Part shown: in pieces, positions 17,034 to 25,397 of the stretch | How positions within the stretch are numbered: the stretch's first letter is position 1 | Layout: every line of letters begins with the position of its first letter | Origin: Solirubrum puertoriconensis | Lineage (GTDB): Bacteria > Bacteroidota > Bacteroidia > Cytophagales > Hymenobacteraceae | Length of the DNA stretch: 64,000 nucleotides | NCBI RefSeq assembly: GCF_001483135.1 | Contig: NZ_LNAL01000008.1 | Span: 1,426,001 to 1,490,000, forward strand | Direction of reading: 5' to 3' | Notes under the pieces: generated by a model | Told to the model about the DNA's origin: nothing | The model's database searches: none | Seen by the model: only the letters and a program-made list of their open reading frames with translations | Position numbers and translations under genes: made by a program

Positions 17034-17215
17034 CGTCATTCCGTGCAAAGCGAGGAATCTCGCGTGCTGACGCTGTATAGTAGAATACTACCGGGCGAGA
17101 TGCTTAGCTGCGCTGACCTGCGGTTCGGCTAGCGCCTCTGCATGACGACCGAGGCGAAGCGGGAGAGATGCTTGGCTACGCCGACCTTCGGTTCGACGGG
17201 GCTCAGCATGAAGGC
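17034..17215. repeat. Dispersed intergenic repeat, copy A
   Basis: The gap 16958-17282 has no gene. It carries a 47-base core at 17096-17142 that matches 32518-32564 with two mismatches, and a degenerate second unit at about 17164-17200 (GAGATGCTTGG then TTCGGTTCG). The repeat starts with GTCATTCCG-like sequence and has no open frame or terminal transposase. It resembles the short dispersed intergenic repeats common in Hymenobacter. Confidence 0.7.
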
Positions 17216-17282
17216 CTAAATTGGTGTTATTTCGTTTTATGATCCTTCGGCTAACTCTTAAGCTGACAGACTATTTGTGTTG

Positions 17283-18065
17283 CTACCGGGCTTGCGGATC
17301 AACTGCCACTTTCACTTCGCGTTGCACAACGCGGTTGGCCAGCTCCAATTTCAGGGCCCGAATATCGGCCAGCACCAACTGCGCCATTTTGCGGGCGCCC
17401 AGCTCGCTGAAATGCGTGTTGTCGTCGCGGCCTTGCGGGTAGTTTGGATGCTCGCCGGGCGCCAGTTGGTTGAAGAGCAGCTTGGAGTCCTCCACCCCGA
17501 ATTGCTGCAGCAGCGCCTCGCTGCTTTTCTCCAAGTCGATGAGCGGAACTTGGTTGGCGCGGGCTACTTGGCGCACCAACTCGGCGTAGGGGTGCGTGCC
17601 CACTACTTTGCCAGCCTCATCAAATTTGCGCCGTGCCACGGGCGTGATGAGCACCGGTGTGGCTTTTTTGCTGCGCGTTTCGGTAACGTAGCGGAGTAGG
17701 TTTTGCTGAAAGTCGGCCTCGGTGGTGGCGCTTTTCTTGGTGGGTACTTCGTCGTTGTGACCGAACTGGATGAGCACGTAGTCGCCTTCGCGCAGCTGCT
17801 GCGCAATAGGCTGCCAGCGGTTTTCCTGCAGAAAAGTGCGGGTGCTGCGGCCGTTCTGGGCGTGGTTTTCAACGGCAACCAGCTCGGGCTCGAAGAAGGC
17901 CACAAAAGGTGTGCCCCAGCCGGTTTCGGGGTAGGCTTTTACCTCCTTCGTCGACATGGTAGAATCGCCCACCAGGTACACCGTAATCTTTTTAGGGGCC
18001 GGCGCCACGAAAGCCACCAACAGCAGCGCTGATAAGCAAAGCGAAGAAAGAAGGCGGGTGGTCAT
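17283..18065 (-). CDS. Rhamnogalacturonan acetylesterase paralogue
   Basis: A 260-residue SGNH esterase closely similar to the 16133-16957 protein. Same blocks: GDSTM, NGRST, GHND and DNTHF, with signal peptide MTTRLLSSLCLSALLLVAF. Shared segments such as LAPGEHPNYP and GRDDNTHFSELGARKMAQLV suggest a fairly recent duplication. It lies on the same strand but 325 bases away from its paralogue, so it probably has its own promoter. Differences near the substrate loops might give a different acetyl-position preference; this is inference. Confidence 0.93.
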   Translation of the reverse strand: MTTRLLSSLCLSALLLVAFVAPAPKKITVYLVGDSTMSTKEVKAYPETGWGTPFVAFFEPELVAVENHAQNGRSTRTFLQENRWQPIAQQLREGDYVLIQFGHNDEVPTKKSATTEADFQQNLLRYVTETRSKKATPVLITPVARRKFDEAGKVVGTHPYAELVRQVARANQVPLIDLEKSSEALLQQFGVEDSKLLFNQLAPGEHPNYPQGRDDNTHFSELGARKMAQLVLADIRALKLELANRVVQREVKVAVDPQAR

Positions 18066-18303
18066 GAGTGCAGAGGTGGGATGAAGCGGCTATGCCACAA
18101 CGCTGGCGGCGGTGCTCACTCACCAGAGTACACCACCAGCCAGCGTCGGGCATAAACACTCGTCAGGTTGATAATCAGTAATCTGGCAGCGGCACGCAAA
18201 CAAGCCGAAGCATTTTTCTGCGCACACGATGCCGGGAACGTTGCCGGCTGCCCTAGGTATTGCACCCTTCATGCACCAACAAAAGGCGCTACCCGCAAAC
18301 GCA
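18066..18303. other. Intergenic region without a recognisable gene
   Basis: Nothing convincing on either strand. It should hold the promoter of the minus-strand acetylesterase gene and contains one CCTAGG at 18252. Confidence 0.5.
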
Positions 18304-18350
18304 AACCCCGCGGCCTCGCTGCTAAGTCATAGCAACGGGGCCGCGGGGTT
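18304..18350 (-). terminator. Hairpin after the aldo/keto reductase gene
   Basis: 12-bp stem AACCCCGCGGCC with complement and a 23-base loop, 17 bases past the stop. No strong T-run, so termination strength is uncertain. Confidence 0.6.
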
Positions 18351-18367
18351 CTTGGGCTAATGTAAAC

Positions 18368-19318
18368 CTAGGCGCTGGCCTGGTTCAGCTGGCGCAAATC
18401 CTGGCCGCTCAGCTCGAGGTGCATCGAGTTGAGCAAATCCTGCACTTGCTCGGAGCTGGTGGCGCTGGCAATGGGGGCGGTGAGGCCAGGTTGGGCCATA
18501 ATCCAAGCCAAAGCAACCTGGGCCGGCGTAGCACCTAGGCGGCCCGATATTTCATCAAGGGCACTTAAAATCCGCAAGCCGTGCTCGTTGAGGTACTTGG
18601 CACCTACGCCACCGCCGCGGGCGCTCTTCTGCAAATCGGCCTCGGAGCGGTACTTGCCCGTAAGAAAACCCGCCGCCAAGCCGTAGTACGGAATCACGCC
18701 GATGCCGTGCTGCTGGCACACGGGCAGCAGGTGTGTTTCAAAATCGGCGCGGTCGTAGAGGTTGTAGAGGGGCTGCAGGCTTTCGTAGCGCGGCAAGCCG
18801 TGTTGCTCGCTGGCCTGCAAGGCTTCGGTTAGGCGCTCGGCCGAGAAGTTGGAGGCCCCGATGGCGCGCACCTTGCCCTCTTTGATAAGCTGGGCGTAGG
18901 CTTCGAGCGGCTCCGATACGGGCACCGTGGGGTCGTCTTTGTGCGACTGGTACAGGTCGATGTAATCCGTCTGCAGGCGCTTAAGCGAGCCTTCCACGGT
19001 GCGCAGAATGTAGTCTTTGGAGAGGCCTTTCTGATCGGGCGCTACTTCCCAGCCTACTTTGGTGGCAATCACGATATCGTCGCGGCGGCCGCGCTTTTTC
19101 AGCCAGTTGCCGATAATAGTTTCCGACTCGCCGCCGGTGTGGCCCGGCACCCACACCGAGTAGCCGTGGGCTGTATCGATGGCATTGCCGCCACCGTCAA
19201 CAAAGGCATCGAGCACCCGGAAAGAGGTGGCCTCGTCGGCCGTCCAGCCAAATACGTTGGCGCCTAGTACCAGCGGCGCAATGGAGAGGCCCGAGTGGCC
19301 AAGTTCGCGTTGTTGCAT
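18368..19318 (-). CDS. Aldo/keto reductase
   Basis: A 316-residue NADPH-dependent TIM-barrel oxidoreductase. The catalytic tetrad is visible: Asp in NAIDTAHGYS, Tyr in the same segment, Lys in VIATKVGW and His in LYQSHKDD. The C-terminal cofactor region includes TAPIASATSSEQV. It is cytoplasmic and resembles the YajO/general stress type that reduces sugar aldehydes or other carbonyls; the true substrate is unknown. It lies next to the pectin genes but is separated by about 300 bases, so a shared role is only possible. Confidence 0.92.
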   Translation of the reverse strand: MQQRELGHSGLSIAPLVLGANVFGWTADEATSFRVLDAFVDGGGNAIDTAHGYSVWVPGHTGGESETIIGNWLKKRGRRDDIVIATKVGWEVAPDQKGLSKDYILRTVEGSLKRLQTDYIDLYQSHKDDPTVPVSEPLEAYAQLIKEGKVRAIGASNFSAERLTEALQASEQHGLPRYESLQPLYNLYDRADFETHLLPVCQQHGIGVIPYYGLAAGFLTGKYRSEADLQKSARGGGVGAKYLNEHGLRILSALDEISGRLGATPAQVALAWIMAQPGLTAPIASATSSEQVQDLLNSMHLELSGQDLRQLNQASA

Positions 19319-19463
19319 AGTCGAATCAGGGGAAAATAAGTAGTACCAACCAGCCGGGTACCGTAAGGTTTAGGACACCTTAGGTCGGTGTGTTGCTAAG
19401 CCAGTGCTTACGCAAACCATTCAAGCGGGGGCAACAACTGCTTGGGTCTTGCCGTGTGCTGCG

Positions 19464-19471
19464 TACCTTCG
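19464..19471 (+). promoter_or_regulatory. Putative -7 box TACCTTCG, nearly leaderless
   Basis: The box ends only 5 bases before the ATG at 19477, with TTG at 19442-19444 in -33 position (19-base spacing). If real, the transcript would start at or close to the start codon. Confidence 0.4.
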
Positions 19472-19476
19472 GCTGT

Positions 19477-21126
19477 ATGCCCCAGCCAAGCCTTCCTAAC
19501 CTTTTGCGCAACCATTTTGCCAAGCACCAATTGCCGAAAACCTGTCGGCTGTGGCTGACCGCCGCGCTGCTGCTGGCTGCCGGTAGCACACAGGCCCAAC
19601 AGGCACCTAGGGCTTCGCTTATCATCCGCAACGGGCGCGTGCTCGATGGCTCAGGTAATTCTTGGTTTCGGGGCGACGTGGCCGTGCACCAAGGGCGCAT
19701 CGTAGCTGTGGGGCGCCTGCCGGCCAACTTCTCGGCCGATACCGTTATCGATGCCAAAGGCTTGGTTGTAGCGCCGGGGTTTATTGACGTGCACACCCAC
19801 ATCGAGGACGACGAGCTGCGCCAACCCACCGCCGATAACTTCATTTACGACGGCGTAACCACGGTTATCACTGGCAACTGCGGCTCCTCGCGCCCCGACC
19901 TAGGGCGCTACTTTCAGGTACTCGATAGCGCTAAGCTGGCGGTGAATGTGGCCTCGCTTATCGGCCACGGCGATGTGCGCAAGGCCGTGCTGGGCCGCGC
20001 CAAACGCCAGGCCACCGAGCCCGAGCTGCAGCAGATGGAGCAGCTGGTAGCCCGCGCGATGCAGGCCGGAGCCATGGGCCTATCAACGGGGCTGATTTAC
20101 ATACCCGGCACCTATACCCGCACGCCCGAGCTGATACGCTTGGCGCGGGTAGCCGGGCAGTACCGCGGCCTCTACGCCACACACATGCGCAACGAGGGCG
20201 ACAGCGTGCTGCAAGCCATACAGGAGGCACTGCTGATTGGCCGCGAAGCCAGCCTACCCGTGCAGATTTCGCACCTGAAAATTGGCGGGCAGCAGAACTG
20301 GGGCCGCGCTCCGCAAGCCCTGGCACTGATCGAGCAGGCCCGGCAAGCCGGCCAGGAAGTTACCATCGACCAATACCCGTACACCGCCAGCTCTACCTCG
20401 CTCAGCACCATCATTCCCGACGATGTGCAGGCCGATGGCCGCGACTCGCTGCGCGCCCGGCTGCAGCGGCCCGCCGTACGCGCCGCCGTGGAGGCCGCGA
20501 TGGTACGCCGCCTCCGGCAACGCGGCCTCAAGCACTACGACTACGCCGTGGTGGCCAGCTTTCCGCCGCAGCCCAGCTACCAGGGCTTGAGCATAGCCGA
20601 AGTAAACCAACGCCTAGGTCGCAAGCACAAAGCCGCCGCCGAAGCCGCCACCATTCTGGACTTGGTACTGCAGCACGACGCGGGCATGGTGTTCCATGGC
20701 ATGAGCGAGCAGGATGTGCAGCAGATCATGCGCTACCCCTTCAACATGGTGGCCTCCGATGCCAGCGTACGGGTATGGCAGGAGGGGGCACCGCACCCCC
20801 GCGGCTACGGCTCCAACGCCCGCGTGCTAGGCCGCTACGTGCGCGAGCTGCGCGTCATCAGCCTCGAAGAAGCCGTGCGCCGCATGACGTCGTTGCCGGC
20901 GCAAACCTTTGGCCTCGCAGACCGCGGCCTGCTGCGCCCCGGCATGGCCGCCGATATTGTGGTGTTCGACCCCGCCACGGTGCAAGACCGCTCCACTTTT
21001 GAGCAGCCGCACCAGTACAGCACGGGCATGCAGTACGTGCTCGTGAATGGCGGCCTAACGGTGGTGCAAGGCAAGCACCTAGGCACCCGCGCCGGGCAGG
21101 TGCTCTACGGCCCCGGTAAGCATTAG
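19477..21126 (+). CDS. N-acyl-D-amino-acid deacylase (amidohydrolase family)
   Basis: A 549-residue amidohydrolase of the D-aminoacylase type, which hydrolyses N-acyl-D-amino acids to D-amino acid and acid. The beta-domain start LIIRNGRVLDGSGN, the metal motif DVHTHIEDDEL, GNCGSSRPD, IGHGDVR, GLIYIPGTY, THMRNEG and QISHLKIGG occur in family order, and MVASDASVRV holds the conserved Asp. A hydrophobic N-terminal stretch (LTAALLLAAGSTQAQ, about residues 27-41) indicates export, rather than cytoplasmic. Start at 19477 follows a promoter box; the longer frame from 19390 runs through it. A role in recycling D-amino acids from cell wall is possible. Confidence 0.9.
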   Translation: MPQPSLPNLLRNHFAKHQLPKTCRLWLTAALLLAAGSTQAQQAPRASLIIRNGRVLDGSGNSWFRGDVAVHQGRIVAVGRLPANFSADTVIDAKGLVVAPGFIDVHTHIEDDELRQPTADNFIYDGVTTVITGNCGSSRPDLGRYFQVLDSAKLAVNVASLIGHGDVRKAVLGRAKRQATEPELQQMEQLVARAMQAGAMGLSTGLIYIPGTYTRTPELIRLARVAGQYRGLYATHMRNEGDSVLQAIQEALLIGREASLPVQISHLKIGGQQNWGRAPQALALIEQARQAGQEVTIDQYPYTASSTSLSTIIPDDVQADGRDSLRARLQRPAVRAAVEAAMVRRLRQRGLKHYDYAVVASFPPQPSYQGLSIAEVNQRLGRKHKAAAEAATILDLVLQHDAGMVFHGMSEQDVQQIMRYPFNMVASDASVRVWQEGAPHPRGYGSNARVLGRYVRELRVISLEEAVRRMTSLPAQTFGLADRGLLRPGMAADIVVFDPATVQDRSTFEQPHQYSTGMQYVLVNGGLTVVQGKHLGTRAGQVLYGPGKH

Positions 21127-21142
21127 CCCAATGTAGCGCGAA

Positions 21143-21375
21143 GTAGCGCGGACTTTGCAGTCCGCGTCCACAGGTAGTAAAATCAATCGTTGCCGGTGGC
21201 GCCGGTAGCGCGGCCTTCGGCGCGCGTTGGCGTGGACGAAATCGTCGGGAAGAAACTGCGCTGTACCACTCGTTCTGGCAAACGCGGGCTGAAGCCCACG
21301 CTACAGCGCATTAGCTTCCTAGGTCCAAAAACAGAAATTAGTATCTGTGGACGCGGACTACAAAGTCCGCGCTAC
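21143..21375. repeat. Inverted-repeat element with 29-base arms
   Basis: Arms at 21143-21171 and 21347-21375 are reverse complements with one mismatch, and each is also a small hairpin (CGCGGACT with complement). The interior has other GC-rich units, including 21279-21304, which matches the arm of the 26872-26972 element with one mismatch. The stop codon of the GH13 gene (21372-21374) lies inside the right arm. No transposase is present; it looks like a REP/MITE-type element. Confidence 0.75.
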
Positions 21376-22805
21376 TGCTGACCGCGCTCCAGCACGCGGT
21401 AGCTGTGCGGCGGCACGGGCAGCGTCACCTCAGGCGCAATGCTGTAGGCCTGATCCACGAACACATCCTGGTATTCGCCTACCCATTCCCTAGGTATGGG
21501 CAGCTCCTCCAGCTGGTTGCCCATGTTCACAGCTACCAGCACCGCGTTTTCGCCTTTGTGCCGCACAAAGGCGTATACCGAAGCCGGCGAGGTGAGGCGC
21601 GTAAACTGCCCGCACGGGTCGCCGTTGGCAAGGGCCGGGTTGCGCTTTTTCAGCTGCAGCAAACGGGTGTAAAAATCCTGCAGCGGGTAGCTGCCCCACT
21701 CAATTGGGTCTTTGTCGAAGAACTTCAGGCGCTTTTTCAGGGCCGACTCCTGTCCGCTGTACACCATGGGGATGCCCGGCAACAAACCCGTGAGCACGGC
21801 CTGCGGCACGGCGTTTTCACCTAGGCGCTCGTACTCCGTGCCGTCCCAGCTGTTGATGTCGTGGGAGGTGGTGAAGTTCATGAGGTAGGCACTGGCCGGG
21901 TATTTGGCGCGCTCGGCTTTCAGGTACGCATCGATGGCGGCAACGGGCTGCTGGCCGCGGGCTACGCTATCGAGCAGGTAGCGCAGGCGCAGCGCATACG
22001 TGGCATCAAAAGCCTTTTCGAGCATGCGGGTGTTCGGGTCGAACTCGCCTGGCTTCAGGAACGGCGGGTTGTGCAGCTCGTCCCACTCGGCCAGCATAAA
22101 TACCGGCTTCATCTTTTCGAGTTCCTGGCGCGTGGTATTCCAGAACTCCATCGGCACCAGTCCCGCTACGTCGCACCGGAAGCCATCCACGTCGGCCTCG
22201 CGCACCCAGTAGGCCATGCTTTCCGTCATGTACTGGCGCAGCTCGGGCTTGCTGAAATCGAGGTCGATTACGTCCTGCCAATCGGCTACGGGTGGCACAG
22301 GTTGGCCTTGGCCGTTGCGCGTAAACCAGTCGGGGTGTTCCTTGGCAAGTCTGCTGTCCCAGGAAGTGTGGTTGGCAACCCAATCGAGGATTACGTGCAT
22401 ACCGCGCTTATGCGCTTCCTGCACCAAGTGGCGCAGGTCGTCGAGGGTGCCCATTTCGGGGTTGACAGCGCGGTAGTCTTGCACCGAGTAGTAGCTGCCC
22501 AGGGCGCCCTTGCGCTTCTCTTGCCCAATGGGGTGCACGGGCATCAGCCACAAAATGCCCACGCCCATTTTTTCGAGGCGGGGCAAGTGTTTTTCGAATG
22601 CCTTAAACGTGCCCTCCGGCGTGTATTGCCGGATGTTTACCTCGTAGATGCTGGCTTGGCGGGCCCACTCGGGGTGCTTAATGGTGTACTGCGGCGGGGT
22701 AGGAGCGCAGTCGTTTTGGGCGGTGGTTTCGGTTTGGCGCTGTTGGCAGGCGTTTAGCAAAGCTGCCGACATAAGCCCCATAGAAAGAACGGTGGATAGA
22801 CGCAT
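21372..22805 (-). CDS. GH13 alpha-amylase family lipoprotein
   Basis: A 477-residue alpha-amylase family enzyme. Lipobox LLNAC with C20 anchors it to a membrane, probably facing the outside or the periplasm. The GH13 motifs are present: DWVANHTSWD (region I), DGFRCDVAG with nucleophile D212, MLAEWDE with acid/base E240 and TTSHDINSWDG with D316. Domain order is typical, with a short C-terminal beta domain. It should hydrolyse alpha-1,4-glucans; the exact specificity (maltogenic, neopullulanase-like) is not clear. Other alpha-glucan genes lie at 27-43 kb. Confidence 0.93.
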   Translation of the reverse strand: MRLSTVLSMGLMSAALLNACQQRQTETTAQNDCAPTPPQYTIKHPEWARQASIYEVNIRQYTPEGTFKAFEKHLPRLEKMGVGILWLMPVHPIGQEKRKGALGSYYSVQDYRAVNPEMGTLDDLRHLVQEAHKRGMHVILDWVANHTSWDSRLAKEHPDWFTRNGQGQPVPPVADWQDVIDLDFSKPELRQYMTESMAYWVREADVDGFRCDVAGLVPMEFWNTTRQELEKMKPVFMLAEWDELHNPPFLKPGEFDPNTRMLEKAFDATYALRLRYLLDSVARGQQPVAAIDAYLKAERAKYPASAYLMNFTTSHDINSWDGTEYERLGENAVPQAVLTGLLPGIPMVYSGQESALKKRLKFFDKDPIEWGSYPLQDFYTRLLQLKKRNPALANGDPCGQFTRLTSPASVYAFVRHKGENAVLVAVNMGNQLEELPIPREWVGEYQDVFVDQAYSIAPEVTLPVPPHSYRVLERGQQ

Positions 22806-22894
22806 GGCCTAAACATACGCGGTTGAGCTTGTTGTTGCGCCTCCACGAGCCCGCAGCACACGTTGCCCCGCATGCGCGGCAACGTTGGGCAGTG

Positions 22895-22902
22895 TACCTT
22901 TA
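22895..22902 (+). promoter_or_regulatory. Putative -7 box TACCTTTA before the histidine kinase
   Basis: TACCTTTA, one base from TAnnTTTG, 55 bases before the ATG at 22958. Divergent from the GH13 lipoprotein gene. Confidence 0.4.
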
Positions 22903-22957
22903 ATAGGATCGGCTGCAAGCCTTACTGCGGGCCGCTCGCGCATTTATCTGTTTGCTT

Positions 22958-24967
22958 ATGAAATACTTGTACTGGCTGTTGGCCGGAACGCTTCTGCTGA
23001 CGGTGGTTATGTGGGCGCTGGTGCCGGCACCCGGGCCAGTTGCTGCGGCCACGCTGGGCGGCCAAGTAGTGGAGTTTTTTGCCTTGCTGCTCGACCCAAC
23101 GGGTTTTCCGGCGAGGTGGCGTTGCGGCCGCTGGACGGACTTCCACGGCTGGCTTTACATCGCGTCCGACCTGCTGATCTGGGCAGCCTATTTCACCATT
23201 CCGTTTCTGCTGATCAGCTTTGTGCGGCAGCGGCGCGACATTCCGTTCGACCGTCTGTTCTGGGCCTTCGGGTTGTTCATTTTCGCCTGCGGCGCCACGC
23301 ACCTCATCGACGCCATAATTTTTTGGGTGCCACTCTACCGCCTCAGCGGCTTGGTGCGGCTGCTTACGGCCGTTGCCTCGTGGGGCACAGTGTGGGCCTT
23401 GGTGCTCGTGCTACCTAGGGCGCTGCTGCTGAAAACGCCCACCGAACTGGAGCAGGTAGTACAGGCCCGCACCGCCGAGCTGGGCGCCGCCAACGAGCAG
23501 CTACGCCAACGCGAAACTGAGTTCAGCACCATGGCCAACGCCATTCCGCAGCTGGCCTGGATGGCCGAGCCCAACGGCGACATTCGTTGGTACAACCAGC
23601 GCTGGTACGACTACACCGGCACCACCTTCGAGCAGATGAGCGGTTGGGAGTGGCAGCAAGTGCACCACCCCGAGCACCTAGGGCACGTGCTCGAAAGCTG
23701 GCGGCGCCACCTGGCCGCAGGCGAACCGTGGGAAGACACCTTTCCGCTGCGCCGCCACGACGGAGTATTCCGGTGGTTTTTGTCGCGCGCGGTGCCCATC
23801 CGCGACGAGCACAACCGCATTGTGCGCTGGTTTGGCACCAATACCGACGTAACCGACATGCGCGAACTGCAGGAGCAGGTGCAGCGCAGCGAAACCCAGT
23901 ACCGCGTGCTGATGGAAAGCATTCCGCAGCTGGTGTGGGCCGCCGACGGCGACGGGCACCTCACATACTGCGACGGCCGCACCACCGACTACACCGGCCT
24001 AGCGCCGGGGCAGCTGTGCGGCCACCCTTGGCTCGCCTTACTTCACCCCGACGACCAAGCCCCTGCCCAAACGCAGTGGCAGCAGGCGCGGCTAAGCAGC
24101 AACTTGCTGGAGGGCGAATACCGCATGCGGCGGCACACCGGCGAGTACCGCTGGTTTTTGGTGCAGGCCCGCCGGCTAAGCAGCTCGTTGGCCAGTGGCG
24201 AGGCCCAATGGTTTGGTACCTGCACCGATGTGCACGAGCAGCACACCCTCCGCGAAGCCCTGCAGGTGCAGAATACGGAGCTGGCCCGCACCAACCGCGA
24301 GCTTGACACCTTTGTGTACGCTGCCTCGCACGACCTCAAGCAGCCCGTGCACAACCTAATGGGCCTTTTTGCCGAGCTGAAGCGCACCGCCACCTTTGCC
24401 GACCCCGAAGCCGAACGCATGCAAGGCATGGTAACCGATGCCATGGAGCAGTTGCTGGGTACCATTCAGGCCTTGGCCGAGGTGGTGCGCGTGCAGCGCC
24501 ACGCCGAGCATTTGCCACCCGAACCCGTGCAGCTGCAGCCCTTGGTAGAGGAAGTAATCCGGACAGTACAGGACCTAGGCACAACGCCACCCACGTGGCA
24601 GCTCGATTTCTCGGCGCTGTCGGCCGTGGTGTTTGTGCGCGCCAACCTGCGCTCGGTGCTCTACAACCTGCTCAGCAACGCCGTAAGGTACGCCGACCCC
24701 AACCGGCCCGCGATTATTGTGGTGCGTACCGAGTTGGAGAACGGAGTACCCGTATTGGTGGTGCAGGACAACGGTTTGGGCATTGATCTGGCGCGGCACG
24801 GGCACGAAATGTTCCACTTGTTTCGCCGCTTCCACGACCATGTACCCGGCACCGGGGTAGGCTTGTATCTGGTGCAGCGCTTGGTGGAGCAAGCTGGCGG
24901 ACGACTGGAGGTGCAAAGCCAGGTAGGCGTCGGAACTACGTTCAGGGTATACCTACACGCGGAATAA
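22958..24967 (+). CDS. PAS sensor histidine kinase with ethylene-receptor-like membrane domain
   Basis: A 669-residue sensor kinase. Residues 60-150 form three membrane segments that match the ethylene-binding domain of plant ETR1 and cyanobacterial Etr1: SDLLIWAAYFTIPFLLISF with D71 and, in the second segment, CGATH with C111 and H115, the pair that binds Cu(I) in ETR1. PAS domains follow at about 190-305 and 320-430, then a HisKA-like helix with phospho-acceptor H458 (AASHDLKQPVHNL) and an HATPase domain with NLLSNAV (N box), DNGLGID (G1) and GTGVGLYL (G2). No receiver domain is attached and no response regulator is adjacent. The start is ATG 22958; a TTG six bases upstream is less likely. 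Confidence 0.9.
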   Translation: MKYLYWLLAGTLLLTVVMWALVPAPGPVAAATLGGQVVEFFALLLDPTGFPARWRCGRWTDFHGWLYIASDLLIWAAYFTIPFLLISFVRQRRDIPFDRLFWAFGLFIFACGATHLIDAIIFWVPLYRLSGLVRLLTAVASWGTVWALVLVLPRALLLKTPTELEQVVQARTAELGAANEQLRQRETEFSTMANAIPQLAWMAEPNGDIRWYNQRWYDYTGTTFEQMSGWEWQQVHHPEHLGHVLESWRRHLAAGEPWEDTFPLRRHDGVFRWFLSRAVPIRDEHNRIVRWFGTNTDVTDMRELQEQVQRSETQYRVLMESIPQLVWAADGDGHLTYCDGRTTDYTGLAPGQLCGHPWLALLHPDDQAPAQTQWQQARLSSNLLEGEYRMRRHTGEYRWFLVQARRLSSSLASGEAQWFGTCTDVHEQHTLREALQVQNTELARTNRELDTFVYAASHDLKQPVHNLMGLFAELKRTATFADPEAERMQGMVTDAMEQLLGTIQALAEVVRVQRHAEHLPPEPVQLQPLVEEVIRTVQDLGTTPPTWQLDFSALSAVVFVRANLRSVLYNLLSNAVRYADPNRPAIIVVRTELENGVPVLVVQDNGLGIDLARHGHEMFHLFRRFHDHVPGTGVGLYLVQRLVEQAGGRLEVQSQVGVGTTFRVYLHAE

Positions 24968-24982
24968 AGCAGCGCCCCAGGC

Positions 24983-25154
24983 CGCTGTTGGGCCCCGGAA
25001 CTAGGTTGGCATCACTCAGCAAATTCAGGAAGCGCTGTGGCGAAAGACACTTGCGGCAACGCACCACTTCTTCCTCCATCAGGGCTATGTGAGCGGCAGG
25101 TCCGCCACAGGCGGTGGCACCTTGGCGTAGGAACAGCCAAGCCAGCTTAGTCAA
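24983..25154 (-). pseudogene. chrA: Truncated 5' remnant of a chromate transporter gene
   Basis: The minus strand encodes about 57 residues with strong ChrA N-terminal character: LAWLFLRQGATACGGPAAHI, then ALMEEEVV and FLNLLSDANLVPGPNS. In intact ChrA the sequence continues through several membrane segments, but here similarity stops at the PGPNS motif, where the 3' end of the histidine kinase gene is joined. An intact transporter (about 380-400 residues) is missing. It marks a deletion or rearrangement breakpoint. Whether the fragment is expressed is unknown. Confidence 0.75.
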
Positions 25155-25397
25155 CGTGGTTCGCGCTCCGGGTGGCTGAGACGTTAGATGCTGAATTACG
25201 GAGCGAGCAATATATGACGCCCAAAAAGCGAGGTGGTTATCATCTGATTAACAGTTTGTTGCAGGCGCTTTCTGGCGATACAGTGCGCAGGCGGATTATC
25301 AACAAGGCGCTGAAGTACGTAGTTGTACGCCGAAGTCCGTTTTAATCCCTGCGCCATGCAGGTGCCCTCAGGCAGGGCAAGTTCATGCCCATTCGCT
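25155..25397. other. Intergenic region, no recognisable gene
   Basis: A 43-codon basic open frame on the plus strand (25214-25345, starting MTPKKRGGYH) is seen, but nothing supports it being a gene. The promoter of the bestrophin-like gene should be near 25330-25390. Confidence 0.4.

Noticed and set aside
22885-23418. 177-codon open frame at the kinase 5' end
   Set aside because: Out of frame with the kinase, which has a complete domain order starting at 22958.
25214-25345. 43-codon basic open frame
   Set aside because: No recognisable family, no promoter and it lies in decayed DNA next to the chrA remnant.
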